From contig DATAJO010000022.1 in the NCBI GenBank assembly GCA_036262075.1, forward strand, positions 62,001 to 126,000: a stretch of 64,000 bases of DNA. Direction: 5' to 3'. Below, in pieces: positions 1-8,740 of this stretch. How positions within the stretch are numbered: position 1 is the first letter of the stretch; every line of letters begins with the position of its first letter. Source of the DNA: JACDBZ01 sp036262075. GTDB lineage: Bacteria; Chloroflexota; Limnocylindria; QHBO01. The notes under the pieces are model-generated. The model did no database searches. It had not been told where the DNA came from and saw only the letters and a list, made by a program, of their open reading frames with translations. The translations under genes were made by a program, and so were the position numbers.

Positions 1-813
1 GCGGCTCGGACCGGGCAGGGGCGCGAGCGTGCGATCGCGGCGCTGGAGAGCGCGATCGGCACCGAGCAGGGCGGCGACCGTCGGTGGCTGGAGGTCGGGC
101 GCAACCTGCTCGGCTACATCATCGCCGCCGATGTGCTCGGCATCCGTTCCGGACCGGTCTACGATTGGCTCGCCTCCTTCCGCACGATGCGCCTGCGGCA
201 CAACAACAGTGGCGAGCTCATCACCCTCCGCCAGTCCGCCTGGAGCTCAGGGTCGAACGCATCGGCCCAGGAGGGCGCCGTCGCGACCGCGCTGGCGGTC
301 TACCTCGGCGACCAGGAGCTGCTCCAGTGGAGCTGGAACGCCTTCCGACGCTACGCGGGCGACCGCACGAGCCCCCACCGGATCACGAGTAACAGCGACG
401 CCTGGCAGGCGGTTCCGTCGGATCCGGTGGGCATCCAGAACTCGGGTGCCAAGAAGGACGGGTGCTCGATCGACGGAGCAATCAGCAACGACATGAGCCG
501 CGGCGGCGACGACGTGTGCGACCCGGGCTACACGCAGTACCCGTGGGTCGGCCTCGAGGGCGCCGTCCCGGCCGCGATGATCCTCAGCCGCCAGGGGTTC
601 CCCGCCTGGGACGTGTCGGATCGTGCCCTTCGCCGCGCGGCGGTGTACCTGCACAGCCTCGTGGACGTCACCGGGGAGGGGGAGTGGTACGACGCCGATC
701 GGGCCGCGGACATCAAGCACCTGCTGAACCGGCGGTACGGCCTCGGCTATCCGGTCCGGTACCCCGTCGGCGGCGGTCGGACCGTGGGCTTCACCGACTG
801 GACCCACCCCTAG
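1..813 (+). CDS. Secreted surface protein, C-terminal part (paralog of the SLH protein at 19.8 kb)
   Basis: The reading frame is open from base 1, so the gene begins outside the window; 270 residues are visible. It is closely similar, almost residue for residue, to the C-terminal 270 residues of the SLH-domain protein on the minus strand at 19827-21479 (shared blocks include SGSNASAQEG, FRRYAGDR, DPVGIQN, GAISNDMSRG, YTQYPWVGLEG and the ending GRTVGFTD). The domain is mostly helical and rich in Trp/Tyr and resembles the toroid fold of polysaccharide lyases; that fold assignment is a guess. By analogy with its paralog the missing N-terminus probably carried a signal peptide and SLH repeats. 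Its stop codon shares the palindrome CTAG with the convergent polymerase gene. Confidence 0.75.
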   Translation, partial: AARTGQGRERAIAALESAIGTEQGGDRRWLEVGRNLLGYIIAADVLGIRSGPVYDWLASFRTMRLRHNNSGELITLRQSAWSSGSNASAQEGAVATALAVYLGDQELLQWSWNAFRRYAGDRTSPHRITSNSDAWQAVPSDPVGIQNSGAKKDGCSIDGAISNDMSRGGDDVCDPGYTQYPWVGLEGAVPAAMILSRQGFPAWDVSDRALRRAAVYLHSLVDVTGEGEWYDADRAADIKHLLNRRYGLGYPVRYPVGGGRTVGFTDWTHP

Positions 814-2354
814 GTCGGGAGCCGATACGCCCCCGCGGGAATTGCCTCGAGCGCGCCGTTCGGCAGCTGCGCGGCCGGCGCCTCGTTCCCGAGGCTCTTC
901 CGCTCCTGCTGGAGGACCCAGATCACGCTGTTGGCGAGCGCCAGCAGCCCGAAGAAGTAGCGCGCGTAGGACAAGTGGAGGAACACGGCCGTCGATGCGT
1001 ACATGAGCACCGCCAGCCAGAACGCACCGGCCAGGTCGGCGTAGTCGCGCCGTCGGGTCAGCCAGTAGTTCCGGAGTCCCGAGAGCTGGGTCATCGTCAG
1101 CGCGATCATGGCCAATCCGCTCGTCAGGCCGATGATCCCCAGCTCGGCGGCCCACTCGACGTACATGTTGTGCGCACGGCGCTCCTCGAGGAAGAACCGG
1201 AGGCCGAGCCGGTTGGCGTACTCGATCGAGTAGTCCTGCGCGTACACGCCCGGACCGACGCCGGCGATGGGGTGATCGACGAAGACGAGCAGCGCGGCCA
1301 CGTTCGAGGTCGTGCGCCCGAGCACCGCGCCGTCGGGGGCATCGCTGTCCCCTGAGACCCAGCCCGCTACGGCGCCGATCGACTCGACGCGGGCGATGAA
1401 CTCGGGAGCGACGGCGAAGACGGAGACCATGAAGGCGAGGATGACCGCCAGCATGTGGCGCAGCTTCACGTAGCGTTTGAGCACGAGGACGACCGCCAGC
1501 AGCCCCATCGCGACGGCAGCGCCGCGCGAGAAGGTCAGCAGGACGCCCGTGGCGATGACGAGGCTGGCGGCGGCCGGAAGGACGCGGCCGAGCAGCGCGT
1601 GACGGATGCCCATGCCGGTCAGGGCCAGGGGGACGACGACGAGGAGCACCTGTGCGAAGCGGTTCGTCTCACCGACCGGCCCCTCGCTCCTCGGGCGGTC
1701 GTCGGGGTTGGGGATGCCGGTGATGATCTCGGCCTGGTCCTTGATCCGCGCGAAGCCCAGGTAGGGGTCGTCGTAGCTCTGCGTCACCTCCTGGTGAATC
1801 GCCAGGGCGGCCATGACCACCGCGGCGACCACCAGGGTGCGGACGGCGTACTGGGCGACGCGCGGGCTGCGGATCGCGTTCGAGGCGAGTGCGTAGATGA
1901 GCAGCCCCTCGCCGAGGAGCGTGACGACCGACTGCGTGGCGAGGGCCGGGTTGGTGGACGTCGCCGACGACAGCAGGTTGGCGCCCACGTAGATCAGCAG
2001 CGCGATCGACGCGGGAGTGATGACGACCGGCTGTCGCTGGAGCAGGTACTTCGCCACCGGGACGAGCAGGAGGAGGATCGATGCCTCCACGACGAACCCC
2101 GGCACGTGGTGGAAGGTGACGAGCACCGCCGGCACGTTCATCCAGAGCAGCGCGAGGAACAGGATCACGCCCAGCTCGGGGCGGAACAGCATCGCCGTTC
2201 CGAGCGCCAGCACCCCGCCCGCGAGCAGGGCGAGCGGGCTGTTGGTCAGCGTGGCGACGAGGCCCATCACACCGGCCGCCCCGAGCGCCGCGATGACGCC
2301 GAGGACCGTCGCGCCTCGTGGCTGCAGCCGCTGGGTGATGGTTGCGGTGGTCAT
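810..2354 (-). CDS. O-antigen ligase / Wzy-type polysaccharide polymerase family membrane protein
   Basis: A 514-residue integral membrane protein with about 10-12 hydrophobic segments. Near residues 385-410 it has the Wzy_C/WaaL signature region, a large extracytoplasmic loop followed by RAHNMYVEWAAELGIIGL, where the His-Asn pair and following aromatic residues are typical of O-antigen ligase-like enzymes. Family role: transfers or polymerises undecaprenyl-linked repeat units outside the membrane. Its start overlaps the stop of the upstream GT4 gene as ATGA (2351-2354), so the two are translationally coupled. Neighbouring glycosyltransferases and the Wzz protein support polymerase rather than ligase, but the two cannot be separated by sequence alone. 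Confidence 0.85.
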   Translation of the reverse strand: MTTATITQRLQPRGATVLGVIAALGAAGVMGLVATLTNSPLALLAGGVLALGTAMLFRPELGVILFLALLWMNVPAVLVTFHHVPGFVVEASILLLLVPVAKYLLQRQPVVITPASIALLIYVGANLLSSATSTNPALATQSVVTLLGEGLLIYALASNAIRSPRVAQYAVRTLVVAAVVMAALAIHQEVTQSYDDPYLGFARIKDQAEIITGIPNPDDRPRSEGPVGETNRFAQVLLVVVPLALTGMGIRHALLGRVLPAAASLVIATGVLLTFSRGAAVAMGLLAVVLVLKRYVKLRHMLAVILAFMVSVFAVAPEFIARVESIGAVAGWVSGDSDAPDGAVLGRTTSNVAALLVFVDHPIAGVGPGVYAQDYSIEYANRLGLRFFLEERRAHNMYVEWAAELGIIGLTSGLAMIALTMTQLSGLRNYWLTRRRDYADLAGAFWLAVLMYASTAVFLHLSYARYFFGLLALANSVIWVLQQERKSLGNEAPAAQLPNGALEAIPAGAYRLPT

Positions 2355-3574
2355 GCCGTGCTCCCGACCAGCTCGATCAGTTCTGCCAGTGCGCGTGCGT
2401 TCGTGTGCGCATCGAACGCGCGCAGCACCCGCTCCCGTCCGCGCTCCGCGAACTGTTGCCTGAGACCCGGGTCGGCCGCAAGGCGCTCGAGTGCGGCCGC
2501 GATGGCCGCCGCGTCGCCCGGCGGGGTGAGCATGCCGCTCTCACCGTCGACGACGAGCTCCGGGATGCCCGACAGGTCGCTGGCCACCACCGGGATTCCG
2601 CTGCTCATGGCCTCCATGAGGACCACCGGGATGCCCTCCCGCTTGCCGGATGCGGTGGGCACGCTCGGCGTGACGAGCACGTCGGCCGCGGCGAGCGTCT
2701 CGGCGACCTCCGTCTGCGTGGCCGCGCCCATGAGCGTCACGACGTCGCCCAGGCCGGCCTCCTCGATCTGCCGTTCGAGCCGGGGCCGATCCTCCCCCTC
2801 GCCGATGAGCATGCACCGCACGGCGATCCCGCGGTCGCGAAGGATGCGGCACGCGTCGACGAGGTGCGTCTGGCCCTTCACCTCGTGAAGCGTCCCGACG
2901 CAGACGACCGTCAGCGGCCCGCCCGCCCGCGCGGGCTCGTCCCGGGGCCGGAACCGATCGGTGCGCACGCCGCAGTGGATCACGACCACCTTGTCGGCCC
3001 AGCGCCCGCGGGTCTCCTCGAGGATGAGGTTGCGGTTGTACTCGCTGATGGCGACGACGAAGGCCGCCTCGGCCACCTTGGCGGCCAGGCCGCGGCGATC
3101 CACGTGCAGGTCCGAGCCGTGGGCCGTGAAGCTGTACGGGATGCCGGCCAGCCGATGGATCATGTATCCGGCGAGGGCCGGGTGGGTCGCGAAGTGGCAG
3201 TGCACATGGGTGATGCCGGCACGCTGCATCGCCGCCGCGTTGTGGACCATCTTCGGCCAGATCCCGAGGCCGCCGACGAGGAAGTTCAGGCTGCGCCATG
3301 TCATCCGCAGCACGGCCGCGAGGGTGCCGAGATACGTCATCGGCCTGCGCACGAGCATCCCGACGTTCGAGCGCAGGATTGCCCACGACAGGAACGGCTG
3401 GAAGCGGGCGCGGTCGACGAGGGCCCGCGCGTCCGGCTGCACGACGGCGGCGTTCTCGCGCAGCAACGGATAGAGCTGCACGTCGACCCCGAGCTCCTGC
3501 ATGGCGAGGATCTCGGACACGATGAACGTCTCCGTCAGGCGTGGAAAGCGAGACATGACGTACGCGACGCGCAT
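2351..3574 (-). CDS. Glycosyltransferase family 4 (GT-B fold)
   Basis: A 407-residue cytoplasmic glycosyltransferase. The start was placed at ATG 3574 because homology-like sequence begins at MRVAYVMSRFPRLTETFI; upstream in-frame sequence is low-complexity and runs into the preceding gene. The N-terminal domain has HCHFATHPA and FTAHGSDLH, the C-terminal donor domain has VGTLHEVKGQ, and EGIPVVLMEAMSSGIPVVAS carries the E-x7-E nucleotide-sugar motif of GT4 enzymes. It most likely adds a sugar to the lipid-linked repeat unit. It lies 19 nt after the Wzz/CpsD gene and overlaps the polymerase start, so the three are probably cotranscribed. Confidence 0.9.
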   Translation of the reverse strand: MRVAYVMSRFPRLTETFIVSEILAMQELGVDVQLYPLLRENAAVVQPDARALVDRARFQPFLSWAILRSNVGMLVRRPMTYLGTLAAVLRMTWRSLNFLVGGLGIWPKMVHNAAAMQRAGITHVHCHFATHPALAGYMIHRLAGIPYSFTAHGSDLHVDRRGLAAKVAEAAFVVAISEYNRNLILEETRGRWADKVVVIHCGVRTDRFRPRDEPARAGGPLTVVCVGTLHEVKGQTHLVDACRILRDRGIAVRCMLIGEGEDRPRLERQIEEAGLGDVVTLMGAATQTEVAETLAAADVLVTPSVPTASGKREGIPVVLMEAMSSGIPVVASDLSGIPELVVDGESGMLTPPGDAAAIAAALERLAADPGLRQQFAERGRERVLRAFDAHTNARALAELIELVGSTA

Positions 3575-3593
3575 GTCGGGACCCGCGGACCGC

Positions 3594-4988
3594 TCAGTGT
3601 GCGCGAGACGAACGATCCGCCCCGGCGGCGAGAGCGTCGGCACCGGGTTCGGCCTCGAACGTGGAGGCCTCGGCATCGGGCGCCGGTCCGACGACGTCGC
3701 CGGGCGCCGGGCGTCGCCAGACGGCATGCAGGATGGCGCCCACGATCGGCGCTCCGATGGCGCGCAGCGACTCGACGCTGATCGTGACCGCGTCGCGCTT
3801 CGTGGAATCCCGCTTGGCGACGAGGATCACCCCGTCCGCAACGCGAGCCCACAGCAGGGCCGTCTGCGAGCGGTGGATGGGCGCCGTATGGAGCAGGACG
3901 ACGTCGGTATCGGTCCCGAGCTGCTTCATCACCGCGGTGACATGCGTGAGGTCCCGCAGCCGCGGGTCGCGGCCGGGCGGCACGCCGACGACCTCGATGC
4001 CCGGGAAGACGCGGTCCGCCATCTCGGGGAGGAGCGACTCGTCCTCGCGCGCCAGCTCGCCGAGCATCTTCGTCGAGCGCAGTCCGAACAGGTGGGTGAT
4101 CTCGTGATCCTCGTCGTTGGCATCCACCAGCCGGACGCGCTGGCCGGCGCGGACGAGCACGGCGGCAAGGTTGGCGGCGACCTCGCCACCACCCTCGCGG
4201 CCCTCCGCCCCGAGCACGAGGAAGCGCCGGACGGAAGTCGCCTCGCCGTTGCCGCTCAGGTGGCCGGCGATGACCCGGTAGGCGAGCGCGGCGCTCGATT
4301 CGGGCTCCGCCTCGACGACGAGCGGCCGCGAACGACGCTGCCACAGCCGGCGGGGTGAGATGGACGCCAGCACCGGCGCGCCGGCAAGCTTCGACAGATC
4401 CTCGCGGCTGCTGACCGTGTCGCTGAAGTAGTCGATCAGGAGCACGGCCGCGAGGCCGGCGATCAGCCCCGCGCCCGCCGCGAGCACGGCGATGAGCGGG
4501 ACGAAGGGCTGGGCACTGTCCGGGTTGGGCTGCGCCCGGCTGATGAGCGACACGGCGCCTTCCGGTCGCACCTGGCCCTGGGACGCGATCTCGCCGAGCC
4601 CGTCGGCGACGGCGTTGGCCATGTCGGCGGCCAGCCGCGGGTCACCGGCGGAGGCCGTGATGGTCAGGATGCGCGTGACGCTCTCGGCGCGAGCCGAGAT
4701 GCTGTCACGCAGGTCGGCGTCGGAGATGTCCCCGCCGACCTGGTCCTGGACGTAGTTGATGACGCCGTCGCTCGTGACCAGGCTGCCGTACGTCTGCACC
4801 AGGTCCTGGGACGCGCGCAGCGTGGTGCTGTCGGTATTGATCGGCCCGACGAGCGCGGTCGCCTCGGCCGTGTAGGTCGGGGGCACCGTGGAAGCGACGT
4901 TGTAGGCGACGATCCCGGCGAGGACAGCCGACGCGATGAGGGTTGGCGCCCACCGCCGAAGCAGCGTCAGCACGGCCGACAGTTCCAC
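3594..4988 (-). CDS. Wzz-type chain-length protein fused to a degenerate CpsD/BY-kinase-like domain
   Basis: 464 residues. Start chosen at GTG 4988, which has AAGGAG five bases upstream; an ATG at 5039 lacks a site. Order: first TM (about residues 14-32), periplasm-facing Wzz domain, second TM (about 162-186), then an Rossmann-like ATPase domain. In BY-kinases the Walker A is G-x4-GK[ST]; here the equivalent at about 260 reads GAEGREGGGE and lacks the Lys-Ser/Thr, and the C-terminal tail has no tyrosine cluster (it ends in acidic/Ala-rich sequence). So it probably controls chain length without autophosphorylation. Co-operonic with GT4 and polymerase. Confidence 0.85.
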   Translation of the reverse strand: MELSAVLTLLRRWAPTLIASAVLAGIVAYNVASTVPPTYTAEATALVGPINTDSTTLRASQDLVQTYGSLVTSDGVINYVQDQVGGDISDADLRDSISARAESVTRILTITASAGDPRLAADMANAVADGLGEIASQGQVRPEGAVSLISRAQPNPDSAQPFVPLIAVLAAGAGLIAGLAAVLLIDYFSDTVSSREDLSKLAGAPVLASISPRRLWQRRSRPLVVEAEPESSAALAYRVIAGHLSGNGEATSVRRFLVLGAEGREGGGEVAANLAAVLVRAGQRVRLVDANDEDHEITHLFGLRSTKMLGELAREDESLLPEMADRVFPGIEVVGVPPGRDPRLRDLTHVTAVMKQLGTDTDVVLLHTAPIHRSQTALLWARVADGVILVAKRDSTKRDAVTISVESLRAIGAPIVGAILHAVWRRPAPGDVVGPAPDAEASTFEAEPGADALAAGADRSSRAH

Positions 4989-5170
4989 AGCTCTCCTTCG
5001 GGTCCGTTCCTGGAGGCGACGAGGCGACGCCGATGGCACGCCAGATCGCGATGAGGTTGCGAAAGGTGGCTAGAGCATAGGAGGCCTCCGCAACCCACGC
5101 CCCATGACCATCGGCCCATGCGGCTCCGAGCATGCCGCACGAGCAGCCGATGCAGCGACGGTGCGTCGGC
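4989..5170. other. Intergenic gap, Wzz promoter region
   Basis: 182 bases between the phosphotransferase stop and the Wzz start. It contains the AAGGAG ribosome site for Wzz (about 4994-4999, minus strand). I see no clear -35/-10 pair and no terminator hairpin with a T tract. Confidence 0.4.
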
Positions 5171-6400
5171 TCACGGCGATCCGCCGATGCTGGCCAGCAC
5201 GGCGTCGACGTTCTCCTCCACCCACGCGGGCCGCCACGCCTGGTGGTGGTGGCGGAGCACCTGGCTGGCCCACCAGGCGAGGCCGATGCCGTCGAGCAGC
5301 TGCGGGGTCACCTCGACCCCGAGGGCGGCGAAGTACGGCCGGCCGGCGTCGAGGAACTCCGACGACCGCCACGGGGCGGCCTTCCAGAGGGTTCCGACGC
5401 TCGCGCGCGTGCGGCCCCGGCGCTCCATGATCAGCAGCTGGAGGAGGTCGGCTCCGGGCGGCCCGGCGGCGTGCCACGTGTCCCAGTCGATGACGCCGGA
5501 CAGGCGTCCGTCGCGCACGAGGAGGTTCCCGCGCCACAGGTCGCCGTGCTGGAGGATGCCCGGTGCGTCGACCGTCGTGTCGCCGAGCTGTGCGAGCAGG
5601 GAGCTCCATCGGGGGAACCGTTCGGCGAGCGCGCCCATACGGTCCGGGAACCAGGACACGCGCGGCTGCTGCGGAAGCGTGGCGAGGAAGCGGCCGATCT
5701 GTCCGATGAGATCCTCGTCGAGCCGGTCAGGCCGCACGCCGGGCTGCCGGCTCTCGACCATCCAGGAGACACCGAACGTCGTGCCGCGCGCGACCAGGCG
5801 GGGGACGTCGGTCACGCCGGCCCCTTCCAGCGCCGCGAGCGCGTCGGCGTTCATGCCCGGGTATCCCGACTCGCCGACCGTCATGGCGCGGAGCACCCCG
5901 CCGGCGCCGTCGACCAGCTGGAGCATGCCGAGTGCCGCGCCGTCCGCCCGCGGCAGGACGACGGGCTCCTGCGCCGGCACGCCGGCCTCCCCGAGGACTC
6001 GGTCGAGAATGCGGTCGTGGCCGAGTGCACCGAGCTCGACGAGGAGCCCACTGCGCAGCACCCGTCGAAGCCGAGGGCGAACCGGGCCACCAATGGTCGA
6101 GGCGGACGGCCGCAGCCGATGCACCGCCCGAACGTCGCTGCCGTGCCGGCGCTGAAGCTGTCGGAGTGCCCGCTCCCGTCGCAGCGCCCGCCGCACGAAC
6201 TGGCCGAGCCCCCCGGCTCCCCGGTTCGGTAGGCGGCCCCAGATCGTCGGGCCGTCGAGCGAGCGCGCGAGGGCGTCGACGCCCCAGGCGTCGCTCGCTT
6301 CGATCACCGTGGTCGGGATCCCGGGTTCGGCGACCTCGTACAGGCGCGCGAACACCGCGAACGGTGCCGGCTGACCTTCGCCGCCTGGCCTCGCGCTCAT
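5171..6400 (-). CDS. Aminoglycoside phosphotransferase (APH)-fold kinase, large N-terminal extension
   Basis: 409 residues. ATG 6400 is preceded by GGAGGAG about 10 bases upstream and starts just after the GT2 stop. The C-terminal half has the APH catalytic loop HGDLWRGNLLV (Asp base and Asn metal ligand) and the metal-binding IDWDTW, followed by a helical lobe. The N-terminal part (about 1-200) is unusual and has a basic stretch. Placement in a polysaccharide cluster suggests phosphorylation of a sugar, lipid carrier or polymer rather than an antibiotic. Substrate unknown. Confidence 0.75.
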   Translation of the reverse strand: MSARPGGEGQPAPFAVFARLYEVAEPGIPTTVIEASDAWGVDALARSLDGPTIWGRLPNRGAGGLGQFVRRALRRERALRQLQRRHGSDVRAVHRLRPSASTIGGPVRPRLRRVLRSGLLVELGALGHDRILDRVLGEAGVPAQEPVVLPRADGAALGMLQLVDGAGGVLRAMTVGESGYPGMNADALAALEGAGVTDVPRLVARGTTFGVSWMVESRQPGVRPDRLDEDLIGQIGRFLATLPQQPRVSWFPDRMGALAERFPRWSSLLAQLGDTTVDAPGILQHGDLWRGNLLVRDGRLSGVIDWDTWHAAGPPGADLLQLLIMERRGRTRASVGTLWKAAPWRSSEFLDAGRPYFAALGVEVTPQLLDGIGLAWWASQVLRHHHQAWRPAWVEENVDAVLASIGGSP

Positions 6401-6407
6401 GTCGAGC

Positions 6408-7571
6408 TCACTCCTCCGAAGGATTTCCGGCGTGCGTCGGCTGCCAGCGATCGATGCGCCGCCCGCGGACGGTATTCCACGTCGCCGCCATCGAGGCGGC
6501 CACGGCAGAGCAGATGAAGGCGGGAATCCCGAACATCGGCAGCCGTGCGCCACGCCACGGCAGCAGGCCGGCGGCGGCGCACCCGTAGAACATGATCTGC
6601 GCCACCGTGGCGAGCTGGTAGATCGGGCCGCGGCCCCACAGCGCCGGGGCCAGGACCGCGCACACGATCATGGGCACCCCCATGAGCCGGCGCAGGACCT
6701 TGTGCGAGGCGAGCTGGAGCGAGTAGAAGCCGTGCACCCGCGGGTCGAGCAGCTCCCGTCGGGCCCGGACCGCCGCCAGCCCGCGTGTCATGATCCGCAC
6801 CTTGCGCCGGAACTCGCGGCGGCCCGACTTCGACGGTGCCTCGAAGGCGATGGCCCCGGGGGCGAAGACGAGGCGCCTGCGTCGCGTGATGACCCCGACC
6901 GAGGTGTAGAAGTCGTCGGTCACGTCGGGTGGGATCGGGTCGACGAGCGACCGTCGCACCGCGTACAGGGCACCGGTCGCCGAGATCGTGTTGCCCGCCC
7001 GGCTCTCGGCCTGCTTCATCAGCCGGTCGAAGCTCCAGTACGTCCGCTCGCCCTCGGCGCGGTCGCCGCCTTCGCCGGACGCGTACACCTGGTTGCCGGC
7101 GACGCCGCCGACGGTCGGATCCGCGAACGGCGCCACGAGCCGTCGCAGGGCATCGGGTGCCAGGCGGCTGTTGGCATCGGTGAAGACGAGGATGTCGCCG
7201 GTCGCCTGGTCCACGGCGGCGTTGAGGGCGTACGCCTTGCCCTGTCGAGGCAGGCGCAGCAGGGTGGTCGGCCGCCCGCTGTGGGCGGCGACGACGTCCT
7301 CGGTCCGGTCGTCCGACCCGTCCGACGCCACGACGACCTGCAGCCGGTCCTGCGGATATTCGAGCTGCTCGAGGGAGGCCAGCTTGGATGCGATCGCCAC
7401 CTCCTCGTTGTGCGCCGCGATGATCAGGCTGACCGATGGCGTGATCGGCTCCGACCGATAGGGTCGCGGCGCCAGGGCGCCGCGCACGAGCACGAGGAGC
7501 GGGAAGCCGACGTACGTGTAGCCGATGAGCCCCACGGCGGCCCAGAAGACCCTCTCGATCATCGCGACCAC
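6408..7571 (-). CDS. Glycosyltransferase family 2, membrane-anchored (cellulose/hyaluronan synthase-like)
   Basis: 387 residues with an N-terminal TM, a GT-A domain and two or three C-terminal TMs. Visible motifs: SLIIAAHNEE, VVASDGSDDRTE (UDP binding), VFTDANS (DxD-like metal site) and VTDDFYTSVG (acceptor-side Asp). The usual QxxRW is replaced by basic RRKVRIMTRG. Such enzymes use cytoplasmic UDP-sugars. ATG 7571 or 7562 could be the start; either overlaps the stop of the deacetylase gene (7559), giving coupling. Confidence 0.88.
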   Translation of the reverse strand: MVAMIERVFWAAVGLIGYTYVGFPLLVLVRGALAPRPYRSEPITPSVSLIIAAHNEEVAIASKLASLEQLEYPQDRLQVVVASDGSDDRTEDVVAAHSGRPTTLLRLPRQGKAYALNAAVDQATGDILVFTDANSRLAPDALRRLVAPFADPTVGGVAGNQVYASGEGGDRAEGERTYWSFDRLMKQAESRAGNTISATGALYAVRRSLVDPIPPDVTDDFYTSVGVITRRRRLVFAPGAIAFEAPSKSGRREFRRKVRIMTRGLAAVRARRELLDPRVHGFYSLQLASHKVLRRLMGVPMIVCAVLAPALWGRGPIYQLATVAQIMFYGCAAAGLLPWRGARLPMFGIPAFICSAVAASMAATWNTVRGRRIDRWQPTHAGNPSEE

Positions 7572-8566
7572 GCGACGGCCCAGCGGCCGAGCTGCATGCC
7601 GATGGCGTTCAGCGACGAGGAGCGACCGACGTTGATGCGGCGCATCGCGAACCAGTCGGTCCGACCGAGGCGATTGAGCCCGCGCTGGGTGGTGAAGGCG
7701 AGCGCGTAGCCTGTCGACCGGACCGCGTCGCGAACCGCGGCCGAGTGGGACCCGCTGGGATAGGCGAGCGCCCGTGGCGTGGGACCGACGTGCTCCTCGA
7801 GGTCGGCGATCGCGCCGGACAGCTCGTCGCCAAGGCGGTCCGGGTCGATGCGATCGAGAAGCGGGTGCGTGCGGGAGTGGGGGGCCAGGGTCACGCCGTC
7901 GGCGGCCAGCGATCGCAGCTCCTCCCAGCCCAGGACCTGCCCGGCCGGTGGCGGAACGCCCAGCTGTTCCCCGATGGCCCTGACCTCAGCCAACAGCGTC
8001 TCGTGCGGCTGCCCCTTCAGCTCGGTCCGCAGCTCGCGCAGCAGCCCGGGGCGCTGCTCCCGCGACGGGAGGCGCAGGCTGGTCCAGGCCGTCCGCAGTG
8101 CGGCGCCGTCCGGCGCGGCCATGACCGCCTCGTGCAGCCAGTCCCACCAGAACCCCTGGCTCGGTGAGCCGGGGAACGCGGTCGGAACGAACAGCGTCGC
8201 CGGAAGGTCGCGGCTGCGGAGCATCGGCCAGGCCGCGTCGGCGAAGTCCCGGTACGCGTCGTCGAACGTGATCAGCACCGCGCGCGGCGGGAGCGGCATC
8301 CCGTGGTCGCGAGCCTCGAGGACGTCGTGGAGCGAGACGACCCGGTAGCGGCCGCGAACGAAGTCGAGCTGCTCGACGAACTGGGACGGCGTGGCGCTCA
8401 CGATTCCCGGGTGACCCGACGCCGCGTCGGGATCGGCGATGCGGTGATAGGTCAGCACGCCGAGAAGGTCGCGCTGGCCCCGGTCCATGCGATCCAGGAC
8501 GCGCAGAGCGTGGCCGAACGGCGCGCTGTCCACGATCCGCCGCGCGACGGATCGCAGCGCGGTCAC
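7559..8566 (-). CDS. Polysaccharide deacetylase (carbohydrate esterase 4, NodB-like)
   Basis: 335 residues from GTG 8566; longer in-frame sequence upstream runs into the divergent gene and is not protein-like. Contains LTYHRI at about 38-43, the NodB motif 1 TFDDAYRDF (Asp base plus metal Asp), motif 2 PHSRTHPLL (two His metal ligands) and AYPSGSHS in place of the usual R-x-P-Y/F-G motif 3. Expected to remove N-acetyl groups from polysaccharide or peptidoglycan. No obvious signal peptide, so it may act on precursors or exit by another route. First gene of the minus-strand run 8566 to 810. Confidence 0.87.
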   Translation of the reverse strand: MTALRSVARRIVDSAPFGHALRVLDRMDRGQRDLLGVLTYHRIADPDAASGHPGIVSATPSQFVEQLDFVRGRYRVVSLHDVLEARDHGMPLPPRAVLITFDDAYRDFADAAWPMLRSRDLPATLFVPTAFPGSPSQGFWWDWLHEAVMAAPDGAALRTAWTSLRLPSREQRPGLLRELRTELKGQPHETLLAEVRAIGEQLGVPPPAGQVLGWEELRSLAADGVTLAPHSRTHPLLDRIDPDRLGDELSGAIADLEEHVGPTPRALAYPSGSHSAAVRDAVRSTGYALAFTTQRGLNRLGRTDWFAMRRINVGRSSSLNAIGMQLGRWAVAWSR

Positions 8567-8740
8567 GGCTGCCCACCCGGCGCCGGTGCCTCGACCCTCA
8601 TCGTCTCCTCGACCGTATCGAACCGCGCGGTCACCCCGGCGTCGCCGGCGGTTCACCGCCCGGATAAGGTAGCGTCCGCGTGCTCCTCGCCGACCTGCAG
8701 CGAGGGAGCCCTTGCTGAAGGCGGGGAGAATACCTGTCCG
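8567..8740. promoter_or_regulatory. Divergent intergenic region between deacetylase and secreted propeller protein
   Basis: 174 bases separate two divergently transcribed polysaccharide genes, so promoters for both must lie here. GGGGAGAA at 8722-8729 is a usable ribosome site for the rightward gene. No confident -35/-10 pair is visible. Confidence 0.4.

Noticed and set aside
1455..2888. 477-codon plus-strand frame opposite polymerase and GT4
   Set aside because: Low-complexity composition, spans two genes with clear families on the other strand.
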